From an uncultured Eubacteriales bacterium (GTDB taxonomy: Bacteria; Bacillota; Clostridia; Oscillospirales; Oscillospiraceae): a DNA stretch of 64,000 nt. Positions within the stretch are counted from its first letter, which is position 1, and every line of letters starts with the position of its first letter. The stretch lies in NCBI GenBank assembly GCA_900545405.1, contig UQYT01000001.1, forward strand, positions 200,731 through 264,730. Reading direction: 5' to 3'. This document shows, in pieces, positions 1-8,472 of this stretch. The position numbers and the translations under genes are program-made. The notes beneath the pieces were generated by a model. That model was given only the letters and a program-made list of their open reading frames with translations. It was not told where the DNA came from and did not search any database.

Positions 1-553
1 GGATGGCGGCGTAGTGCACCGCGGTGCCGTAGCCCTTGTGCTTTGCAAAGCCGTAGCCGGGGTATTTCTCGTCCAGCTCGTACATCAGGCGGTCCCTCGT
101 GACCTTGGCGATGATGCTCGCCGCCGCGATGTCGGCGCACTTGCCGTCCCCGCCGACGACGCACTTGCAGTTGTGCTCCACGCCCTTGGCGCGATTGCCG
201 TCTATGAGCGCGAGCTCCGGCTCCACGCCGAGGCCTGCAATCGCGCGGTTCATCGCGAGATACGTTGCGCCGAGGATGTTGAGCGCCTCTATCTCCTCCA
301 CGGAGGCAAAGGCGGCGGCCCAGTGCAGGGCCTTTTGCGTTATCTCGCCGTAGAGCGCCTCGCGGCGCTTTTCGGAGAGCTTTTTGGAGTCGTTCAGGCC
401 CGGTATCACGAGCCCGCGCGGCAATATCACCGCTGCGGCGCAAACCGGTCCGGCCAGGGGTCCGCGCCCGGCCTCGTCCACGCCGCAGAGCGTAGTTATG
501 CCGCTGTCGTAGAGCTCGTTTTCAAGCTCCCAGAGGTCGACCTCAGCCTTCAT
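1..553 (-). CDS. rnhB: Ribonuclease HII (3' end outside window)
   Basis: Removes RNA from RNA-DNA hybrids and single ribonucleotides from DNA. The frame starts at the ATG at 553 and runs off the left edge after about 184 codons. The N-terminal motif DEAGRGPLAGPV, about 24 residues in, carries the first metal-binding Asp-Glu pair. Further on are LNDSKKLSE and AASIIAKVTRD, both typical of RNase HII. The start overlaps the end of the upstream GTPase gene by 11 bases, so the two are translationally coupled. It is the last visible gene of the lepB-rbgA-rnhB unit. The family call is secure; only the C-terminus is missing. Confidence 0.95.
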   Translation of the reverse strand, partial: MKAEVDLWELENELYDSGITTLCGVDEAGRGPLAGPVCAAAVILPRGLVIPGLNDSKKLSEKRREALYGEITQKALHWAAAFASVEEIEALNILGATYLAMNRAIAGLGVEPELALIDGNRAKGVEHNCKCVVGGDGKCADIAAASIIAKVTRDRLMYELDEKYPGYGFAKHKGYGTAVHYAAI

Positions 554-1421
554 CCGGCGCCTCCAGGCTCATGCGGCCCAGCTTGCCGCCGCGGAACTCG
601 TCGAGCAGCACGGCGCTCATGCGCTCCGTGTCGTACTCTCCCCTCCCGGCCAGGAAGCCGCGCTTTTTGGCCGCGGCCTCGAGCAGCTGCCAGCCCGCCT
701 CGCCGTCCTCCGGCGTGAGCTTGTAACGCGCGTTCACCGCGTCCGGGTAGAGCTTGCGGAGCCTGATCAGCAGGTTCGCGGCCAGGGTCTCGCGGTCGAG
801 CACGTCGTCCTTCACCGCGCCGGTGACGGCGAGCAGCTCGCCCACCTCCTGGCTGTCGAAGCGCGGCCAGAGTATGCCCGGCGTGTCCAGCAGTTCGAGG
901 CCGCGGTCCACGCTTATCCACTGCCGCCCTCGCGTGACGCCGGGGCGGTCGGACACGGCCGCGGCCTTTTTGCCCGCGACCTTATTTATAAAGGTGGATT
1001 TCCCCACGTTGGGTATGCCCAGCACCATGACGCGCAGCGGGCGCGTCGCCTGGCCCTTTGCGGCGTAGGCGGCCAGCTTGTCCTTCAACAGGTTCCGGAC
1101 GGCGGCGGGGAAATTCTGCACGCCCTTGCCGCTCTTGCTGTCGGTCTCCAGCACGTCGAGGCCCTGGGCCTTGAAATAGGCGCGCCACTTAGCCGTGACG
1201 GCGGGGTCCGCGAGGTCCACGCGGTTCAATATCACGAGCCGGGGCTTGCCGCCCGCGAGGCGGTCGATGTCCGGGTTGCGGCTCGCGGAGGGTATGCGCG
1301 CGTCGAGAAGCTCGCAAACGGCGTCCACGAGCTTCACGTTGTCCTCGATCATTCGCCCGGCCTTGGTCATGTGGCCGGGGAACCACTGGATATTCATTTT
1401 TTCAAAGCCGTTATCAGTCAT
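543..1421 (-). CDS. rbgA: Ribosome biogenesis GTPase RbgA/YlqF
   Basis: GTPase needed for late assembly of the large ribosomal subunit. The GTPase motifs are in circularly permuted order: the G4-like NRVDL comes first, then the P-loop GIPNVGKST, then DTPG. The protein opens with NIQWFPGHM, the signature of the YlqF group. Length (292 aa) fits the family. The ATG at 1421 overlaps the lepB stop (ATGA), which argues for coupled initiation; the ATG at 1397 would give the more usual N-terminus but has no clear ribosome binding site. It lies between lepB and rnhB, the usual Firmicutes order. Confidence 0.95.
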   Translation of the reverse strand: MTDNGFEKMNIQWFPGHMTKAGRMIEDNVKLVDAVCELLDARIPSASRNPDIDRLAGGKPRLVILNRVDLADPAVTAKWRAYFKAQGLDVLETDSKSGKGVQNFPAAVRNLLKDKLAAYAAKGQATRPLRVMVLGIPNVGKSTFINKVAGKKAAAVSDRPGVTRGRQWISVDRGLELLDTPGILWPRFDSQEVGELLAVTGAVKDDVLDRETLAANLLIRLRKLYPDAVNARYKLTPEDGEAGWQLLEAAAKKRGFLAGRGEYDTERMSAVLLDEFRGGKLGRMSLEAPDEG

Positions 1422-1990
1422 CCGCCGTAATCGCTCCCGAAGTTTTTGAGCGGGAACACGGTGAAATACACCTTGCCCATGATGCAGCGCTCGTCCACCA
1501 TGCCTATCTCCGTGGTACGGCTGTCGGTGGAGGCGTTGCGGTTGTCGCCCATGACGAAGATGCAGCCCTCGGGCACCTCCACGGGGCCGATGAAGTTCTC
1601 AGGGTCCGTGGCGGGCTCGGCGATGTAGGGCTCGTCCAGAGGCTCGCCGTCCACGTACACGATGCCGCGCTCGAAGTCGATATCCACGGTCTGGCCCTCG
1701 ACCGCGATTATGCGCTTGACCAGCGGCTCCTCGCGGTACTCGTCCTTGCGGAACACGACGATGTCGCCCTGCTTGGGCGTGTAGAAGAGGTTGGACACGA
1801 GGATCTTGTCCCCGTTCTCAAGCGTGGGATACATGGAACTGCCCACGACGTCCACGAGCCGCACGATGAACGAGAAGAACAGCACGCAGATGACGATTGC
1901 CATGACTATGCACTGCAGCCAGTCATATATGTCAGACCGCACGGAGCGCGGCGCCTTTTCGGCCTTTACGTTTTCATTCATGCTTAGCAT
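1418..1990 (-). CDS. lepB: Signal peptidase I
   Basis: Membrane serine protease that cleaves signal peptides from exported proteins. One N-terminal transmembrane segment (about residues 20-45, ending FFSFIVRLVDVV) is followed by GSSMYPTL with the catalytic Ser, VKRIIAVEGQ with the catalytic Lys, and GDNRNASTDSR. Length of about 190 aa is normal for the Gram-positive type. The start is uncertain: the ATG at 1990 sits only 3 bases from an AGGAG, while the ATG at 1981 sits 12 bases away. It is the first gene of a three-gene unit with its own strong promoter just upstream. Confidence 0.95.
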   Translation of the reverse strand: MLSMNENVKAEKAPRSVRSDIYDWLQCIVMAIVICVLFFSFIVRLVDVVGSSMYPTLENGDKILVSNLFYTPKQGDIVVFRKDEYREEPLVKRIIAVEGQTVDIDFERGIVYVDGEPLDEPYIAEPATDPENFIGPVEVPEGCIFVMGDNRNASTDSRTTEIGMVDERCIMGKVYFTVFPLKNFGSDYGG

Positions 1991-2016
1991 CAACTCCTGA
2001 TTTCTGCTAAATTAGC

Positions 2017-2045
2017 ATTATACCTTTTTTCTCCCGCGCTGGCAA
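2017..2045 (-). promoter_or_regulatory. Promoter of lepB-rbgA-rnhB
   Basis: Reading the minus strand, TTGCCA (2040-2045) and a perfect TATAAT (2017-2022) are separated by exactly 17 bases. This is a housekeeping-type promoter about 30 bases ahead of lepB. It means the three genes do not depend on read-through from rplS. Confidence 0.75.
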
Positions 2046-2157
2046 CAGTTATTCTCATTCGTTTTCGTCGGAATGTACATTTTCGCGCCGTCACATTTGT
2101 GGGGCAGATGATGCAAATTGGATACATTTATCTGCTACCATGTTCTGGGTGATGATC

Positions 2158-3363
2158 ATGAAAAAGATAGTCTCTGCCGCGCTTGCCCTTTGCCTCATAC
2201 TCTCCGCCTGCGGCGAGGCCCCGCCTGCGGAAACGCAGGAGCCCTCGGAGGAGGTCGGCAGCGTTGTCAAGGTGGCCTGCGTCTGCGCTCAGCCGAGCGT
2301 GTTTGGCCCGACCAGCCTGAACGGCTATGAGTACCAGATCACCCACTATGACTACGGCGAGCACGAGCGCTACATAGCCGACCTGACAGCCGGAAACGCG
2401 CCGGATCTTGTTCTCTTCAGGGCAAGGCCCTTTGGGGAATATCCGGGCCTCGACGTGAACAACGAATACTACGATGACCTCTACGAATATATCGACGCCG
2501 ACGACACGCTCAGCCGGGAGAGCTTCCTGCCAAACCTGCTCGAAGCCATGAGCCGCGGCGGGGAGCTGAAATTCCTGTGCAGGCAGGTTGAGATTGCCAC
2601 CTTTGTTGCCAGGGAGAGCGCGGTCGGAGACGGCTATGGGCTGCTGCCCTCGGACTATGAGCGTATCATGGCTGAAAATCCGGGATATCAGAGCCTGTTT
2701 GACACCTTCGTGACCAAGACCTCCCTGCTCGACAGCGTATGCATAATAAGCGAGAGGGCCTTTACAGACCGCGAAAACGCCTCCTGTGACTTTGACAACG
2801 ACTATTTCCGCTCGCTGCTGGAATTTTGCAATTCCTCTCCCTATGATGAATACGTTGATGGGCAGAGCACCAATGATTTCGACAACATTCTGCTCAAGCG
2901 TGAATATCTAAGTTCAGCGCTCAGATTCAATGTCATGCCGGGAGTATATGGCGACGAGCCGGTCTTTGTCGGCTTCCCCGACGGCGATATGGGATGCAGC
3001 TACTACATCTGCGGCCTCGGCTACGCCATACCGGCGCAGAGCAGCAACAAGGAGGGCGCCTGGGCCTATATAAAGCACATGCTCTCGGTCGAGGCCCAGA
3101 GATACGTCACGGCGGGGCTGCCCGTCATACTCAAGGCCTTCGAGCTGGCTCTGGAGGACGGAGATGTGTCCGAGGATATGCAGCGCAAGGCCCTCGAGCT
3201 GCTGGAGAGGACGAAATACGCGGAGTCTGTACAAGACTCCGGGCTCAAGGATATAATAACCGACAGCTGTCGGAACTATTTCGACGGCACCGCGACTCTG
3301 GACGACACGGTGGACATCATCCAATCCAGGGCGAGCGTATATATGTCGGAGCAATACGGTTAA
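2158..3363 (+). CDS. Solute-binding-protein-like lipoprotein
   Basis: Predicted exported lipoprotein of about 401 aa. The N-terminus MKKIVSAALALCLILSACG has a charged start, a hydrophobic core and an LSAC lipobox, so the Cys would be lipidated. The rest resembles extracellular sugar-binding proteins only loosely, with APDLVLF and a late section like bacterial family-1 binding proteins (AYIKHMLSVEAQ). No permease or ATPase gene is next to it, so a transport role is not supported by context. The ATG at 2158 is chosen because it gives the signal peptide directly; an ATG at 2140 adds six residues. It runs opposite to and between rplS and lepB, which are normally neighbours, so it looks like an insertion. 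Confidence 0.75.
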   Translation: MKKIVSAALALCLILSACGEAPPAETQEPSEEVGSVVKVACVCAQPSVFGPTSLNGYEYQITHYDYGEHERYIADLTAGNAPDLVLFRARPFGEYPGLDVNNEYYDDLYEYIDADDTLSRESFLPNLLEAMSRGGELKFLCRQVEIATFVARESAVGDGYGLLPSDYERIMAENPGYQSLFDTFVTKTSLLDSVCIISERAFTDRENASCDFDNDYFRSLLEFCNSSPYDEYVDGQSTNDFDNILLKREYLSSALRFNVMPGVYGDEPVFVGFPDGDMGCSYYICGLGYAIPAQSSNKEGAWAYIKHMLSVEAQRYVTAGLPVILKAFELALEDGDVSEDMQRKALELLERTKYAESVQDSGLKDIITDSCRNYFDGTATLDDTVDIIQSRASVYMSEQYG

Positions 3364-3400
3364 AAGCAAAAGCCCGCTGCTTATGCAGCGGGCTTTGCTT
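3364..3400. terminator. Bidirectional terminator
   Basis: A 12-bp perfect stem (3369-3380 with 3385-3396, loop TTAT) extends further with one bulged A. A-rich sequence lies on one side and T-rich on the other, so it can end both the lipoprotein gene (plus) and rplS (minus), which converge here. Confidence 0.85.
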
Positions 3401-3411
3401 TGCATCGTGAT

Positions 3412-3753
3412 TCAGATGCGCTCCTTGACCTTGGCCTTCTTGCCCACGCGGTCGCGCAGGTAATACAGCTTGGCGCGGCGGACTTTGCCGCGGCGGATCG
3501 TCTCGACGGAGACGATGGTGGGAGAGTGCACCGGGAAGACCTTCTCGCAGCCGACGCCGTAGCTGATGCGGCGGACGGTGATGGTCTCGTTGATGCCGCC
3601 GTGCTTCTTGGCAATGATGGTGCCGTCGAACGCCTGGTTGCGGACGCGGTTGCCTTCCTTGACACGCACGGTCACGCGGACGGTGTCGCCCACGTTCATC
3701 TGGGGAAGCTCGGGCTTCATGTACTGCTCGGTCAGAGTCTTGACCAGATCCAT
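3412..3753 (-). CDS. rplS: Ribosomal protein L19
   Basis: Large-subunit ribosomal protein at the 30S-50S interface. The 113-aa frame starts [13 protein letters not shown] and carries [28 protein letters not shown] and [21 protein letters not shown], all typical of L19. The ATG at 3753 has an AGAGGG ribosome binding site about 7 bases upstream; a longer in-frame extension upstream is the untranslated leader. It is transcribed from its own promoter and ends at the bidirectional terminator, so it is separated here from lepB-rbgA-rnhB. Confidence 0.97.
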   Translation of the reverse strand: MDLVKTLTEQYMKPELPQMNVGDTVRVTVRVKEGNRVRNQAFDGTIIAKKHGGINETITVRRISYGVGCEKVFPVHSPTIVSVETIRRGKVRRAKLYYLRDRVGKKAKVKERI

Positions 3754-3839
3754 TGTTATCCCTCTTTCGATACGGACGTTCGTGCCCGGTGGCTTTGCCT
3801 TGCCGGCAGAGGACCGCCCTGATTCATGCGCTCTCGCGC
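3754..3839 (-). promoter_or_regulatory. Structured rplS 5' leader (possible L19 leader)
   Basis: Between the promoter and the rplS start the minus strand folds well. There is a perfect TGCGC-GAGA-GCGCA hairpin near the 5' end, and a second stem with CCGG/CCGG and GGC-AAA-GCC pairing. L19 autoregulatory leaders are known in Firmicutes; I recognise the position and the general structure but cannot confirm the consensus. Confidence 0.45.
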
Positions 3840-3844
3840 AAGCC

Positions 3845-3873
3845 ATAGTATGTTAGCACATTTTTCTTGCCAA
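3845..3873 (-). promoter_or_regulatory. Promoter of rplS
   Basis: On the minus strand TTGGCA (3868-3873) and TACTAT (3845-3850) are 17 bases apart. An overlapping alternative, TTGCAT with TAACAT, also has 17-base spacing. Either would start transcription a few bases ahead of the structured leader. Confidence 0.6.
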
Positions 3874-3887
3874 TGCAAGGGGTTTTT

Positions 3888-4325
3888 TCAGTTTTCGGAG
3901 ACTATTTCTATCTTATCTCCCGCTTTTATGCTGCCTTCCTCGACCACGACGGTGAAAATGCCCTCGCGCGGCATGACGCAGTCGCCCACCTGCTGCCTTA
4001 TGGTGCAGTCCTTGTGGCACTCCTTGCCTATCTGAGTCACCTCGAGCAGCGCGCCGCCCACGCGCAGCCGCGTGCCGATGGACAGCTCGTAGAGCGTGAT
4101 GCCCTCCGTGAGTATGTTCTCGGCAAAGGCGCCCGCCGGGATGTCCGGCAGGATGTGGCGCAGCTTGTCCACGCTCTCGGTGCCGAGCAGGCTTATCTGC
4201 CTGTGCCAGTCGCCCGCGTGGGCGTCGCCCTCTATGCCGTGCTTGAGCCTAACCTTTATCTCCGGCACCTCATGCTTCATGGTGCCCTTGCGCTCGCTTA
4301 TGCATACAGCCTTGACCTCAGCCAT
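3888..4325 (-). CDS. MOSC domain protein
   Basis: Stand-alone MOSC domain (145 aa), the beta-barrel domain associated with molybdenum-cofactor sulfur chemistry. Visible features are [31 protein letters not shown], and [10 protein letters not shown] with the conserved Cys. It follows moaC with an 8-base overlap and sits in a moaA-moaC-MOSC unit, so a role in maturing or handling molybdopterin is likely. The exact substrate cannot be read from sequence. Start ATG at 4325. Confidence 0.9.
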   Translation of the reverse strand: MAEVKAVCISERKGTMKHEVPEIKVRLKHGIEGDAHAGDWHRQISLLGTESVDKLRHILPDIPAGAFAENILTEGITLYELSIGTRLRVGGALLEVTQIGKECHKDCTIRQQVGDCVMPREGIFTVVVEEGSIKAGDKIEIVSEN

Positions 4326-4806
4326 TTTCCGCGTCCTCCCTCTTATATTCCCCAGACTTGCCGCCGGACTTGTACAGCAGGCAGATGTCGCCTATCCGGA
4401 TATCCCGCTGCACGGCCTTGCACATGTCGTACACGGTCAGCGCCGCGACGCTCGCCGCCGTCAGCGCCTCCATCTCCACGCCCGTCTCGCCCGTGCAGCC
4501 GACTTCGGCGGTGATGGTGATGGTGCTTTCCTCCGCGTCCAGCTCAAAGCTGATGTCCGCGGAGGTGATGGCGATGGGGTGGCACATGGGGATGAGCTCC
4601 GAATTCTTCTTCGCCGCCATGATGCCCGCTACCTGGGCCACGGAGAGCACGTCGCCCTTCTTCATGCCGCCGTCGCGCACGAGGCGGAAGGTCTCAGGCG
4701 CGAGGTAGACGCGGGACATGGCCCGCGCGACGCGCTTTGTCCTCGGCTTTTCGCCGACGTCCACCATGTGGGCGCGGCCCTCGTCATTGAAATGCGTGAG
4801 CTCCAT
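4318..4806 (-). CDS. moaC: Cyclic pyranopterin monophosphate synthase MoaC
   Basis: Second step of molybdenum-cofactor synthesis: converts the MoaA product to cyclic pyranopterin monophosphate. The 162-aa protein has [28 protein letters not shown] and the closing [21 protein letters not shown] block with the catalytic Asp and Lys region. The ATG at 4806 has an excellent AGGAGG site 7 bases upstream; in-frame sequence further upstream is antisense to moaA coding sequence and not part of the protein. It begins 2 bases after the moaA stop. Confidence 0.97.
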   Translation of the reverse strand: MELTHFNDEGRAHMVDVGEKPRTKRVARAMSRVYLAPETFRLVRDGGMKKGDVLSVAQVAGIMAAKKNSELIPMCHPIAITSADISFELDAEESTITITAEVGCTGETGVEMEALTAASVAALTVYDMCKAVQRDIRIGDICLLYKSGGKSGEYKREDAENG

Positions 4807-4808
4807 AC

Positions 4809-5753
4809 TCAGCCTCCTATCCGGCTCATGCCCCTGAGGCTCACGCTGGGCGAGGCCGGGGCCAGGTGATGGCGCATCGGCTTGGCGCAGATGCCCTCCA
4901 TGAGCTTTGCGTCCAGCTCCGCGCCGTGGAAGCCCCGGAGCTCGATCTCCTGCGCCGAGTGCAGGCAGGGCTTGAGCCTGCCGTCCGGCGTTATCCTCAA
5001 TCGGTTGCACTCCGGGCAGAAATGCGCGCTCAGCGGGCTTATGAGTCCCACTTTGCCCTTGGCGTTCGGCAGCGCGTACAGCCGCGCGACGCCGGATGCC
5101 CCGGCAGGCTCGAGCTCCGGCACGGCGGAGAGGACCTTTGAGTTCTCAATGAACCGCTCCTCCGGCCAGTGTGCGCACTCCCCTATCGGCATCAGCTCTA
5201 TGAACCGCACCTCCACGGCCAGGTCGCGTGTGAGGGCGACCAGGTCCGGTATCTCGGCCTCGTTCGCGCCGCCGATGAGCACGGCGTTTATCTTCACCGT
5301 CTCGAAGTTTTCGAGCGCCGCCCTGAGGCCCGCGAGCGCGTCGTCCAGGCTGCCCACGCGCGTGAGGGCGCGGTAGCGCTCGGGCGAGAGCGTGTCCAGG
5401 CTTATATTTATGCGGCGGAGGCCCGCGTCTCTCAGGTCCCGCGCCAGCTTAGGCAGGAGCAGGCCGTTTGTCGTCATGCAGACCTCCTCCACGCCGGGGG
5501 CGGCCGCCGTCCGGGCGCAGATGTCCACTATGCCCCGTCTCACCAGCGGTTCCCCGCCCGTGAGGCGTATCTTGCTTATCCCGCAGCGGCCCGCGGACTG
5601 CGCTATCTCCTCCAGCTCCTCGACCGAGAGTATGTCCTCATGCCGCCGCTTCTCCACCCCGCCCGCCGGCATACAGTAGACGCAGCGCAGGTTGCACAGG
5701 TCCGTCACCGACAGGCGCAGGTAGTTTATATCTCTTCCATATCCGTCTCTCAT
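4809..5753 (-). CDS. moaA: GTP 3',8-cyclase MoaA (radical SAM)
   Basis: First enzyme of molybdenum-cofactor synthesis; rearranges GTP using S-adenosylmethionine. The 314-aa protein has the N-terminal cluster motif CNLRCVYC, the LTGGEPL motif, and the C-terminal cluster [18 protein letters not shown]. It ends in Gly-Gly (SRIGG), the tail that inserts into the MoaA active site. The ATG at 5753 follows GGGGTGAG; a GTG two codons upstream is also possible. It leads the moaA-moaC-MOSC unit. A molybdenum-hydroxylase subunit at the right edge of the window is a likely user of the cofactor. Confidence 0.97.
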   Translation of the reverse strand: MRDGYGRDINYLRLSVTDLCNLRCVYCMPAGGVEKRRHEDILSVEELEEIAQSAGRCGISKIRLTGGEPLVRRGIVDICARTAAAPGVEEVCMTTNGLLLPKLARDLRDAGLRRINISLDTLSPERYRALTRVGSLDDALAGLRAALENFETVKINAVLIGGANEAEIPDLVALTRDLAVEVRFIELMPIGECAHWPEERFIENSKVLSAVPELEPAGASGVARLYALPNAKGKVGLISPLSAHFCPECNRLRITPDGRLKPCLHSAQEIELRGFHGAELDAKLMEGICAKPMRHHLAPASPSVSLRGMSRIGG

Positions 5754-5814
5754 ACTCACCCCGGGGGCAGCATACGCCCCAATAGTTAAATGACCGCCCT
5801 ATCGAACCGCGGCG

Positions 5815-6474
5815 TCAGCGGAATACCGCCAGGTCGGCGTCGTAGGTCTCGAGGCGCGTGAAGCGCGCGAAGTCCGGCGCGAGCTCCGGGGCGTGCTCTC
5901 TCAGAGAGGCTGCGAGCAGCTCCGGGTTCACCGTCGGCTCCTGGGCCGAGATGAGGCACTCGAGCGTGATGAGCCCCGGCTCCGCCGTCCAGGCCGCGTC
6001 GCGGAGGTTCGGCGCGAGGTCGAACTCGCCCTCTCCCCTCTTGGTGCGGCGCGTGACCGTCACCTGCGGCGCGGCAAAGTACGCCTCCAGCTCAGGCAGG
6101 AGCGCCGCCGTGTCGCGCGCGTCGTACTCAAACTCGCAGCGCACGCGCAGCCACTTTATCAGCGCCGCCTTGCGCTCCGGCTCATAGGCCGCAAGAAAGC
6201 GCACACCCTCCGGCGAGACGGCGTTGAGCTCCCCGGGCAGGGCTGCGAGGTCTACATCGCGCGTGACGCGGAAATCCATGAGCTCGCACTTGCTCGCCAT
6301 GCCCACCGACAGCGGCAGGCAGATGGAGATGAGGGCGTGGGGGTTGAAGCCCTCGCTGTACTTTATCGGAGTGCCCGCGCGCAGGAAAATGCGCTGCACC
6401 ACACGCATGAGGTCCAGGTGGGATATATACACGGCCTTGCCGGTCTTTTGAAATCTCAGTCTCAGCTTATCCAT
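5815..6474 (-). CDS. TIGR03936-type protein (DUF2344)
   Basis: A 219-aa protein that typically accompanies the large radical-SAM protein encoded directly upstream. It opens MDKLRLRFQKTGKAVYISHLDLMRV and contains KYSEGFNPHALISICLPLSVG, the signature of the DUF2344 family. Its molecular role is unknown; homologues are often linked to tRNA or RNase G genes. It overlaps the upstream gene by 8 bases, so the two are probably co-translated. No RNase G, rplU or rpmA follows here, although those often do. Confidence 0.9.
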   Translation of the reverse strand: MDKLRLRFQKTGKAVYISHLDLMRVVQRIFLRAGTPIKYSEGFNPHALISICLPLSVGMASKCELMDFRVTRDVDLAALPGELNAVSPEGVRFLAAYEPERKAALIKWLRVRCEFEYDARDTAALLPELEAYFAAPQVTVTRRTKRGEGEFDLAPNLRDAAWTAEPGLITLECLISAQEPTVNPELLAASLREHAPELAPDFARFTRLETYDADLAVFR

Positions 6475-8302
6475 CGCATTCGCCCTCCGTCAGCAGCTTG
6501 GCGGCCCCGCAGGCCGAACAGGCCGCGCGGCAGTCCGGCGAGAGCTGCGCCTCATAGGCGCGGTGCCGCTCGCGCAGGAGCAGGCTCGTGCGCACGCCCA
6601 TGGAGACGCGGTACCAGGGCAGCACCTCGTCCTCGCCGCGCTCGCGCGACGCGTAAAACTCCGGGTCCAGCCCGCAGGTCTCAAAGGCCTTCATCCAGCG
6701 CGAGAAGCGGAAATAGTCGCTCCACGCCTCCATGCGCCCGCCGTCGCGCCAGACGGCCTCGATGACGTCCGCTATCTTCCGGTCGCCGCGGGAGAGTGCC
6801 GCCTCGACAAAGCTGGTGTCCGGGTCGTGCCAGTTGTAGCTCACGTTCTTGGCCGTGATGCTCTCGCGCAGGAGGTTCACGCGGCGCTTGTACTCCTCCA
6901 TGGACACCTGCGGCTCCCACTGGAAGGGGCTGTGCGGCTTGGGGATGAAGCACGACGTGCTGACGGTTATCCGCACCCCGCGCTGCTTATTCGGCGAATA
7001 CTGCCGCCAGACATGCAGGACCTGGGCGGCGAGGTCGGCGATGCCTTTTACGTCCTCGTCCGTCTCGGTGGGCAGGCCGAGCATGAAATAGAGCTTGATG
7101 CCGTTCCAGCCGCCCTCAAAGGCGATGCGGCAGGTGTTGAGCAGCTCCTCCTCCGTTACGTTCTTATTGATGACGTCGCGCAGCCGCTGGGTCCCGGCCT
7201 CGGGCGCGAAGGTGAGGCCGCCGCGGCGCACCTTCTGCAGGCGGCTCATGAGGTCCATGGAGAAGTTGTCCGCGCGAAGGGACGGCAGCGAGAGGCTGAT
7301 ATTCTGCGGCTCGCACCAGTCGAGCAGGCCGTCGCAGGCCTCGGTCAGGTGCTTGTAGTCGCTGCTCGAGAGGCTCAGCAGCGTCGCCTCCTGGCAGCCG
7401 GTGTTTTTGAGGCTCTCCTTGCCTATCTCGATGACCCGCTCGGCGCTCCGGGCGCGGATGGGCCGGTAGACATAGCCCGCCTGGCAGAAGCGGCAGCCGC
7501 GCACGCAGCCGCGGAAGAGCTCCACGTTCACGCGGTCGTGGACTATCTCCGTGCTCGGCACGATGGGCGCCGTGGGATAATAGGACTTGTCCAGGTTGGA
7601 GATTATGCGCTTTGTCACGACCTCCGGCGCGCCCTCGAGGGGGCGCAGCTCACGGAGCGTGCCGTCGTCGTTCCAGCTCGGCTCGTAGAGCGAGGGGACG
7701 TAGATGCCCTGAATCTTGGCGGCCTCGACGAGGAAGCGGCGCTTCTCCCAGCCCTCGTCGCGGGCCTTCTGGAAGAGGCGCAGGACCTCGATGTCCACCT
7801 CTTCGCCCTCGCCGAGGACCATGAGGTCGAGAAAGGGCGCCATGGGCTCCGGGTTGCAGCAGCTCGTCCCGCCCGCAAACACTAGCGGCACGAGGTCCGG
7901 CCGGTCGGCCGAGCGCAGAGGTATGCCCGACATGTCCAGCATGTCGAGCACCGTGCAATATGCCATCTCGTAGCCGAGCGAGAAGCCTAGGACGTCGAAG
8001 TCCGAGACCGGGTCGCCGCTCTCGAGGGCGTAGAGCGGGATGTTGTTCTCGCGCATCTTCTCCGCCATGTCGCCCCAGGGCGCGAACACGCGCTCGCACC
8101 AGATGTCCGGCTCGGCGTTTATGCAGCCGTAGAGTATGCGCATACCGAGGTTCGACATGCCGATCTCGTAGACGTCGGGAAAGCAGAAGGCCATCCGCAG
8201 CTTGACCGCGGACTTGTCCTTGATTATCTCGTTATATTCGCCGCCGGTGTACCTGGCGGGTTTCTGCACGCTGGGCAGTATGCGTTCAAGGCGTTTATCC
8301 AT
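6467..8302 (-). CDS. TIGR03960-type radical SAM protein with B12-binding-like domain
   Basis: Large radical-SAM enzyme (611 aa) of unknown substrate. The N-terminal third has a B12-binding-like fold (LRMAFCFPDVYEIGMSNLG). The cluster motif CVRGCRFCQAG lies about residue 267. The middle contains TFAPEAGTQRLRDVINKN, and the C-terminus has CRAACSACGA. It forms a fixed pair with the DUF2344 protein that overlaps its 3' end. Family identity is clear; function is not. Confidence 0.92.
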   Translation of the reverse strand: MDKRLERILPSVQKPARYTGGEYNEIIKDKSAVKLRMAFCFPDVYEIGMSNLGMRILYGCINAEPDIWCERVFAPWGDMAEKMRENNIPLYALESGDPVSDFDVLGFSLGYEMAYCTVLDMLDMSGIPLRSADRPDLVPLVFAGGTSCCNPEPMAPFLDLMVLGEGEEVDIEVLRLFQKARDEGWEKRRFLVEAAKIQGIYVPSLYEPSWNDDGTLRELRPLEGAPEVVTKRIISNLDKSYYPTAPIVPSTEIVHDRVNVELFRGCVRGCRFCQAGYVYRPIRARSAERVIEIGKESLKNTGCQEATLLSLSSSDYKHLTEACDGLLDWCEPQNISLSLPSLRADNFSMDLMSRLQKVRRGGLTFAPEAGTQRLRDVINKNVTEEELLNTCRIAFEGGWNGIKLYFMLGLPTETDEDVKGIADLAAQVLHVWRQYSPNKQRGVRITVSTSCFIPKPHSPFQWEPQVSMEEYKRRVNLLRESITAKNVSYNWHDPDTSFVEAALSRGDRKIADVIEAVWRDGGRMEAWSDYFRFSRWMKAFETCGLDPEFYASRERGEDEVLPWYRVSMGVRTSLLLRERHRAYEAQLSPDCRAACSACGAAKLLTEGECDG

Positions 8303-8333
8303 TGGATCATGCTCCTACTCATAGATAAACAGC

Positions 8334-8362
8334 ATTTTATAACATTTCCCCGGCAATTACAA
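8334..8362 (-). promoter_or_regulatory. Promoter of the radical-SAM pair
   Basis: TTGTAA (8357-8362) and TAAAAT (8334-8339) on the minus strand are 17 bases apart, about 30 bases ahead of the large radical-SAM gene. It lies back to back with the promoter of the XRE gene. Confidence 0.55.
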
Positions 8363-8413
8363 GTCCGACGGAGACTGCCTCCAGCTTCTCGTGCCGGACA
8401 AACGGAGCGTTTG

Positions 8414-8442
8414 TTGCGAGTTTTATCCGGAGCTGATAGAAT
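8414..8442 (+). promoter_or_regulatory. Promoter of the XRE regulator
   Basis: TTGCGA (8414-8419) and TAGAAT (8437-8442) with a 17-base spacer place transcription start around 8449, some 24 bases before the ATG at 8473. Confidence 0.55.
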
Positions 8443-8472
8443 ATGGACAGCAAAACATCCAGGGGTGGCGGA

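Noticed and set aside
5754..5814. Molybdenum-cofactor riboswitch before moaA
   Set aside because: Only about 60 bases separate moaA from the preceding gene, too short for that riboswitch, and no matching structure is seen.
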